Part shown: positions 9,501 to 13,661 of the stretch, in pieces
How the letters are laid out: each line of letters starts with the position of its first letter
Numbering within the stretch: position 1 is the first letter of the stretch
Position numbers and translations under genes: made by a program
Notes under the pieces: model-generated
What the model was told of the DNA's origin: nothing
Databases searched by the model: none
Seen by the model: the letters and a program-made list of their open reading frames with translations, nothing else
Origin: Gloeophyllum trabeum ATCC 11539
Taxonomy: Eukaryota > Basidiomycota > Agaricomycetes > Gloeophyllales > Gloeophyllaceae
NCBI RefSeq assembly: GCF_000344685.1
Contig: NW_006920413.1
Location: forward strand, 434,505 to 448,165
DNA: 13,661 nucleotides
Reading direction: 5' to 3'

Positions 9501-9712
9501 ACTCGTCAGTCCCCGCGCTCTCGAATTCCGCTCCGAGACAGGTCTCCGAGTCTTCCACGCCCGTGACGAGGGTCCTGACGAACACGCACGCACGCCATTC
9601 TTCTCAAGCAGTCGACCCCTTTGTTACTCCTTTTGACGACGATCATGAAGCACGGCCATCCACGAGCCCTGGGTCCGCAGGGCGGAATCCCTTCGCAGCA
9701 GTCGCTTTGTAA
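6524..9712 (+). CDS. PRM1: Plasma membrane fusion protein Prm1
   Basis: Exons 6524-7003, 7054-7319 and 7375-9712 encode 1027 residues; introns are 50 nt (GTGCGT...TGCAG) and 55 nt (GTGAGC...CTAAC...CCAG). Prm1 is a pheromone-regulated multi-pass protein that helps mating cells merge their plasma membranes. The N-terminal [20 protein letters not shown] opens the first membrane segment (about 35-54). Further hydrophobic segments lie at about 115-157, 305-325, 414-434 and 614-636. The extracellular loops hold LTFCGDLD with Cys286 and several N-glycosylation sites (e.g. N462, N496, N522, N564). [20 protein letters not shown] is the family's most recognisable stretch. After the last helix comes a basic RRRKWQRE and a cytosolic tail of about 390 residues rich in Ser, Pro and charge, far longer than in yeast Prm1 (661 residues in all). 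Two ATGs (6524, 6530) are possible starts. Coding GC is high, which leaves a long spurious frame on the opposite strand. Confidence 0.93.
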
Positions 9713-10485
9713 AGTGTAATGCCTATTCACGTCCGTACTTACTATACCCTTGTCCTAATTCACAAGTTTTTGTCCTGTTGTTAACGATATAGCCACACCA
9801 ACCGGACACTCAATGTAGCAATATTTCGGCCTGGGAAAGGTCGCCTTGTATTGTACGGTCATGCATCATTCGCAATAGAATTGGGTCTTCATAGATGGTA
9901 GCACGTATCTGATGGTTAGCAACGGAGCGCCTCGATTCCAGTGTGCAGAATGCATATACATACAGAGGCACTCATGATCAGCAAATTCATCGTAAGCTGC
10001 TCGTGAGGGCAGGGTCGCTGTGTGGCGTCAATGTACAGCACGACGACAGTCAAAGTCTACATTGGCGGACAGGGATTGAAACAAGAGGGCGACAGCTATG
10101 CATCCGAGAATCATTACGAAAAACAAGAAACAGGGAAGCACGAGCACTGTTAGATATCTCGGGGATCGAAACTTCGTGTGGTGCAGTTTGGACCCCGGGG
10201 CACACAGATGATATGCTTTGCAACGGGATATCAAAAGAAGCGTTCAAGTTATAAGGAGGCGAATAAATATTGATCATTATGATGGAGAGGACGTGGCAGT
10301 AATGACGAAAGTGGCCTTCCGTTCCCGAGGCGTATGCGCGGGAGAATTCGTGACCTGGTGGTCGGAGGCGTGCATGAGATGCACCAGCTGGAGCTGACGA
10401 CCTGAATATGAACAGAGCGGACTCCGAGCGCACCTGGCACCGGACGAACCATGGACTGAATACACGGATATTGCTGGCGTAATGC
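9713..10485. other. Region between convergent PRM1 and F-box genes
   Basis: It holds the 3' UTRs of PRM1 (+) and of the F-box gene (-). No recognisable gene. One minus-strand frame at 10028-10234 has a hydrophobic stretch but no ATG in front of it. No tRNA-like fold or repeat stood out. Confidence 0.45.
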
Positions 10486-11730
10486 TTAGCTCAGACCCCA
10501 CAAGTCCACCAGGAGCCTGCCCTCCCTATCTTCGACTCTGAAGGTACGAGATGGGGCCAGTTCTCGGAACCGCGATAACACTTGCGGGGACCGACGGGAG
10601 AGAGCCCCCCATTCATCCCAGCCCACAAACCGTACGGTTTCGAGGTCGGGCGCATGGATGGAAAATATGTTCTCAAAAAGACCTGCGTAGTCTTCATTAT
10701 TGTCTCGCTGTCCAGACCACCAGCAAAGCCCCAACTTCTGGACCTTCTTCGGTAGGGAGAGAGCGTGGGGGATAATGGCCCAGACAAGCGACCATAGGAC
10801 AAGGTGAGTAACGTTGGGCAATGCCGAGAGTACCCGGGCGATAACCTCGTTGGCATTTTGTGGCACGACTGGCATCGAGAGCGAAGTGATGTTACGCCCG
10901 AGATGAGGAGGCACAAGCGCGGAAGTGGAGATGAATTCGAGCGCCCGCAGCCCGGTTAAATCGTCTTCGGGCGTCAGACGACCATGCCTCCCAAAGGTGT
11001 CCCAAGTTGAATAGGTCAGGTTGGGCAGTCGTATTGGTGGAGCGGATGCGGTGGATGGCGACATCCCACCGAATCCATACCTGAGGATCCTCAGGTTGGG
11101 CAGGGATGATAACATTTGTCTCCATCCGGTGAGATCATATTCATCACGCAGACTAGGCGTCCAGTCAAGGACCCGGATGGACTTCCCCTGGGATGCAACG
11201 GCTAAGAGCACGTCATCCGGCATGGAATACGATGTCCCGTTCGTCAACCACAGGTTGAATATAACAAGACTCGGGATTGCCTTGATCACATCTGGAAGCG
11301 GGTCGGACGCCAGGAGCTTTTCAGCAGTCTCGACGCGGCAAATTAGTCTGCGGACATGTGTTCGAAGAGATGTCGCGAGGTCGGACGTTAGGGTGCGGTA
11401 CAGGTAGAGGAGCGCCTTGGTGCCATCGGCAAGGACAACTCGATACAGGATCGGTAGGGCGAGGTCCCGCCAACGCTTGCATACGAGGACCAGAGATCGC
11501 TTCGTTCTGTAGGCAATCTTGAGAGAACGAAGTTCTTCTAGTTGCGGGAGAGGAACAACGGTTTCGAAGGGGTTGTATGACTGGGATTGTAAGGCTCCGG
11601 GGACGTACGTCGCGAACTCGAATATTTCTATCCAAAGCTCGGGTGGGAGAACCGGTAGCACGAATATTCGTGGCCTCTTCCACCACCCGGGATCTGCGGT
11701 CGATGGCATTGGAGAATCATCGGAGAACAT
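10486..11730 (-). CDS. F-box protein (Agaricomycete type)
   Basis: A single-exon gene of 414 residues from the first in-frame ATG at 11730. F-box proteins dock substrates to SKP1-CUL1 ubiquitin ligases. The box starts at LPVLPPELWIEIFEFATYVP (25-44) and resumes, after an insert of about 33 residues, with SLVLVCKRWRDLALPILYRV (79-98). This split box, with the CKRW-RDLALPxLYR half, is typical of the large F-box families of mushrooms. The rest (100-400) has irregular Leu-rich stretches such as LSSLPNLRILRYGFG and LSALPNVTHLVLWSL, suggesting degenerate leucine-rich repeats for substrate binding. The frame stays open a few codons upstream of 11730 but without ATG; an ATG at 11776 is in another frame. 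Substrate unknown. The gene is head to head with U6. Confidence 0.85.
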   Translation of the reverse strand: MFSDDSPMPSTADPGWWKRPRIFVLPVLPPELWIEIFEFATYVPGALQSQSYNPFETVVPLPQLEELRSLKIAYRTKRSLVLVCKRWRDLALPILYRVVLADGTKALLYLYRTLTSDLATSLRTHVRRLICRVETAEKLLASDPLPDVIKAIPSLVIFNLWLTNGTSYSMPDDVLLAVASQGKSIRVLDWTPSLRDEYDLTGWRQMLSSLPNLRILRYGFGGMSPSTASAPPIRLPNLTYSTWDTFGRHGRLTPEDDLTGLRALEFISTSALVPPHLGRNITSLSMPVVPQNANEVIARVLSALPNVTHLVLWSLVWAIIPHALSLPKKVQKLGLCWWSGQRDNNEDYAGLFENIFSIHAPDLETVRFVGWDEWGALSRRSPQVLSRFRELAPSRTFRVEDREGRLLVDLWGLS

Positions 11731-11785
11731 AAGTTGAGGTACACGAGTAGGAGACACGATGGTCACGACGCGACATGTGATCGTC

Positions 11786-11800
11786 TCGCGGGACCCGCGA
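11786..11800. promoter_or_regulatory. Perfect 15-bp palindrome between F-box and U6 genes
   Basis: TCGCGGG-A-CCCGCGA: seven paired bases on each side of a single A. It lies at -71 to -57 relative to the proposed U6 start and about 56-70 bases upstream of the F-box ATG. The position matches that of a proximal element for a polymerase III snRNA gene, or a binding site for a dimeric factor serving both genes. The palindrome is seen directly; the function is inferred. Confidence 0.4.
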
Positions 11801-11856
11801 CCGGAAGAAAATGTGTTATCTTAGTGGTTAGGATCACACCTCGAGCTTAATTTATT

Positions 11857-11880
11857 GTCCCCTTCGGGGTGACATACGAA

Positions 11881-11911
<31 letters not shown>

Positions 11912-11977
11912 GGCCCCTGCACAAGGATGACACGCTTACCCAGAGTGGCAGCTCTACGGAGCTCAATATTTATGCTG
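11857..11977 (+). ncRNA. U6: U6 spliceosomal snRNA
   Basis: The conserved U6 core is unmistakable: AATTGGAACGATACAGAGAA, then GATTAGCATGGCCCCTGCAC, then AAGGATGACACGC. It contains the ACAGAGA box (11895-11901) that recognises the 5' splice site, the AGC catalytic triad (11907-11909) and the internal stem-loop. The 5' end folds into GUC-CCC-UUCG-GGG-(U)-GAC (11857-11873), six base pairs with one bulged U. After ACACGC the sequence is not the tail I know: it includes a second hairpin AGCUC-UACG-GAGCU (11950-11963). RNA polymerase III would stop at the T-run from 11978, giving about 121 nt against a usual 100-112. No intron interrupts the core. A clear TATA at -30 is lacking. It could be a U6 variant copy, but the intact catalytic elements favour a working gene. 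Confidence 0.9.
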
Positions 11978-11982
11978 TTTTT
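11978..11982 (+). terminator. Polymerase III terminator of U6
   Basis: A run of five T on the plus strand, the first such run after the U6 core and the 3' hairpin. It sets the probable 3' end of the transcript. Confidence 0.6.
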
Positions 11983-12465
11983 CCCTATGAGTTGTCTTGC
12001 CTCGATACTTCTCATTTTACCGCCGTGGAACCTAGTTTCCGACTGAGCTATCTCTTGATATTTCCATTTCCCAGTGTTCCACTCCAAGTTGAGATGATGC
12101 CGCAAAACCCGCAATCTGGTGTTCACCCTACGAGGTGCACCGAACTTAGTATAATTGCTAGCCATGATGAGAGCAATGTACATGACACTGCATCCGAGAG
12201 GTAGCCAACACAAGACTTCCATGGACAAGAACTATATGAATAGCGGAATCGACGGCTATAGATACATAGGTATGACTCCCCATATCCCAGCAGATAGGTA
12301 GTCCGACTCATTCGAAAGGTCGCAACCGCTTGGCGCGGAAACTTCGACAGTCACAACTAGAGTCCAGGACACTAAGCATGGCACGGCTAATATCAACTGG
12401 GAAGTCCAAACGTGATCAGTATGGGTTGCGCGCGATCAGCTCATGCCAGACGCACCGGAGAGTCG
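11983..12465. other. Region between U6 and the KDEL protein gene, no gene seen
   Basis: This separates the U6 3' end from the 3' end of the minus-strand KDEL gene. Frames on both strands are short, without ATG-led protein-like sequence. No B-box-like GGTTCGAANCC sequence was found close behind U6. Confidence 0.4.
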
Positions 12466-13011
12466 TTACAACTCGTCCTTGGGCAACGACGATTCACTCT
12501 GGATCGAGGTTGGCGGATGGCTCGTCAAACAGGCATCAAAGGCCGACGCGAGGCTCTCGGCGGTGGGCTGGACGGCAGCCTTGCTCTCAACGGACGAATT
12601 GGAGAACATAGCTAATGAATCCCAATGATTCCCGTTGATGACATACTTCCAACGCGGGTCCCCTTCTGCCGGGGGCTCATCCATCTGCGTTGCAACGATA
12701 GCAAGACGCTTCGACTCGATAGCTTCCCGGTACTGGCGAGCGACATTCTGGATGTATTCTCGATCATGGATGAGGTATCGGGCATGGCCACTCCATGACG
12801 CGAAGGTGTAAATTAGCGTGCATGGTGTGAGCTGAATAGCTTCTTGTAAAGCGTGAACATCGGGGTCAGAGAGGCAAGTAACGAGCCCGCCAGACGTCGT
12901 ACTGAGGTGAGCAAGGTGCTGGTTGGTGAGGCCGGTGGCGCCGAGCACCGTGCACGCGAGGAACAAACAGATGATAGAAATCGAAGTCAAGCGGCGTAGC
13001 ATGCTGAACAT
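12466..13011 (-). CDS. Small ER-lumenal thioredoxin-like protein ending in KDEL, redox cysteines missing
   Basis: A single exon of 181 residues from ATG 13011 (a second ATG lies at 13002). The N-terminus MFSMLRRLTSISIICLFLAC has basic residues then a hydrophobic core, with a likely cleavage after VLGA (24-25): a signal peptide. The last four residues are KDEL, the ER-retrieval signal, so the protein should be soluble in the ER lumen. Residues 65-80, TLIYTFASWSGHARYL, match the thioredoxin/PDI active-site strand and helix (F-A-P-W-C-G-H-C-K in PDI) with Ser74 and Ala77 in place of both cysteines. A helix (82-101) and the strand LAIVATQMD (103-111) follow, as in thioredoxin folds. N138-S-S could be glycosylated. 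Cysteines remain at 46, 64 and 161. It cannot do CxxC chemistry if the alignment is right; a chaperone or adaptor role is inference. I know no named family. Confidence 0.75.
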   Translation of the reverse strand: MFSMLRRLTSISIICLFLACTVLGATGLTNQHLAHLSTTSGGLVTCLSDPDVHALQEAIQLTPCTLIYTFASWSGHARYLIHDREYIQNVARQYREAIESKRLAIVATQMDEPPAEGDPRWKYVINGNHWDSLAMFSNSSVESKAAVQPTAESLASAFDACLTSHPPTSIQSESSLPKDEL

Positions 13012-13120
13012 GGGAAGGAACGCTCGACCAGCGCCGCGCTGAAATGAACGGCCCTTCCCAGTAAAGGCCTTCCACGTACGTATCGTGCACACGTCAAGCT
13101 ATTCTGGCGCCGTTCTTAGA

Positions 13121-13183
13121 CTGGATCACCGCCGGCACCTTCTCTAGTGTCGGTTCCTCGACTTGATCCCCGCCGGCACCTTC
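13121..13183. repeat. Imperfect direct repeat, 41-bp period
   Basis: A 22-base unit containing GATCNCCGCCGGCACCTTC occurs at 13121-13142 and 13162-13183, with two mismatches. It lies 110-172 bases upstream of the KDEL gene start and so may be part of its promoter. Only two copies are seen. Confidence 0.6.
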
Positions 13184-13362
13184 AGAGATGGTGTTTATTG
13201 GGCGTTAACCAGGTTCTGGCATATGAGCAAGGTATACGTCTGTCATACATATCATGCCCAACTTTACTAACCTCGTAGATCTGCGAGCTCTGAGATAAGG
13301 AATCCCCGGTGTGTATTAGTCGTACTAGACCGGATGTCGAATTCATTGGTACGGACTGGGGT

Positions 13363-13623
13363 CTACTTTCCAGTAGTCTTCAAAACGACGCGCAATATCC
13401 GCAGGCACGAAATAGTTGCAAGCGACTTGGAATCACTCCATTCGGTGTTGATGCACCACTTTAACCCCAAGTCGACCGCTCGGAAAGCGAAGAAATGCAT
13501 GACTTGCCTGGGTGAAGTGGAACCCTCTACGTAGGCCGTCGTATGTTGGGGGGGGGGCCGCGATTCCGCACGGGTTTGAAGAATCCTGTCAATGTCGTTG
13601 ATCTCAGTCAGGATTTCGAAGGG
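13363..13623 (-). CDS. Probable last exon of an unidentified gene, cut by the window edge
   Basis: On the minus strand a good 3' splice site (TACTGAC branch site, then CTGCAG) at 13624 opens 87 codons ending at TAG 13363-13365. The peptide starts PFEILTEINDIDRILQTRAE, passes a Pro run coded by the C-tract, and continues with QVMHFFAFRAVDLGLKWCIN. An in-frame stop lies just upstream of the splice site, as expected for an intron. I do not recognise the family; the rest of the gene would lie beyond 13661. A competing reading on the plus strand is a 31-codon frame from ATG 13543 to a GTAAGT donor at 13637; the minus-strand frame is almost three times longer and has the better signals. Confidence 0.4.
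   Translation of the reverse strand, partial: PFEILTEINDIDRILQTRAESRPPPQHTTAYVEGSTSPRQVMHFFAFRAVDLGLKWCINTEWSDSKSLATISCLRILRVVLKTTGK
13548..13557. repeat. G10 homopolymer
   Basis: Ten G on the plus strand (C10 on the minus strand), inside the proposed last exon. A miscount of one base in sequencing would shift that frame, so the length matters for the call. Confidence 0.8.
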
Positions 13624-13661
13624 CTGCAGACTGTCAGTAAGTTCTCATGCGGTCGCCTAAT

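Noticed and set aside
10028..10234. Minus-strand frame with a hydrophobic stretch (VLPCFLFFVMILGCIAVALL)
   Set aside because: There is no ATG before the hydrophobic part, no splice signal was found that supplies one, and it lies in the shared 3' region of two convergent genes.
13012..13092. Extension of the KDEL protein upstream of ATG 13011
   Set aside because: The frame is open but has no ATG, only GTG. Starting at 13011 puts a textbook signal peptide at the N-terminus.
13543..13636. Plus-strand first exon ATG...GTAAGT at the right edge
   Set aside because: Only 31 codons, and it overlaps a minus-strand exon of 87 codons with a better splice site and branch site.

Overview
The window looks like nuclear DNA of a filamentous basidiomycete, most likely an Agaricomycete. 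The grounds are: protein genes split by very short GT-AG introns (50-70 nt), GC-rich coding exons, a FunK1-type kinase, an F-box protein with the mushroom-type 'LPPELWIEIF' box, and a spliceosomal U6 snRNA gene. No CRISPR, insertion sequence, tRNA or rRNA gene was seen.

Layout, left to right. (1) 304-2739 (+): a three-exon FunK1 fungal-type protein kinase with a TATA box at 240. Its N-terminal half carries a PD...ELK motif like that of restriction-endonuclease-fold domains. (2) 3457-5696 (-): two complete four-exon paralogues of Ohr (OsmC superfamily thiol peroxidases), each with its own mitochondrial-type leader and the full Arg-Glu-Cys-Cys site. An unrecognised spliced coding stretch lies between them on the same strand (4317-4791). 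(3) 6524-9712 (+): PRM1, the multi-pass plasma-membrane protein of cell fusion during mating, with a long cytosolic tail. Two upstream reading frames precede it, and the second overlaps the PRM1 start as TAATG. (4) 10486-11730 (-): an intronless F-box protein. (5) 11857 to about 11977 (+): a U6 snRNA gene, head to head with the F-box gene across about 126 bp that hold a perfect 15-bp palindrome. (6) 12466-13011 (-): a small secretory protein ending in KDEL, with a thioredoxin-like segment in which the usual W-C-G-H-C is W-S-G-H-A. (7) 13363-13623 (-): a probable last exon of a gene that runs off the right edge.

The genes do not form one pathway. The Ohr pair is a functional unit (mitochondrial organic-peroxide detoxification), and PRM1 belongs to mating and cell fusion. 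The others are single genes of signalling (FunK1), ubiquitin targeting (F-box), splicing (U6) and the ER lumen (KDEL protein). The least conventional items are the redox-dead-looking KDEL protein, the U6 gene with an extra 3' hairpin, and the nuclease-like motif in the kinase. All exon joins were made by eye from splice consensus and reading frame; none is backed by transcripts or database searches.
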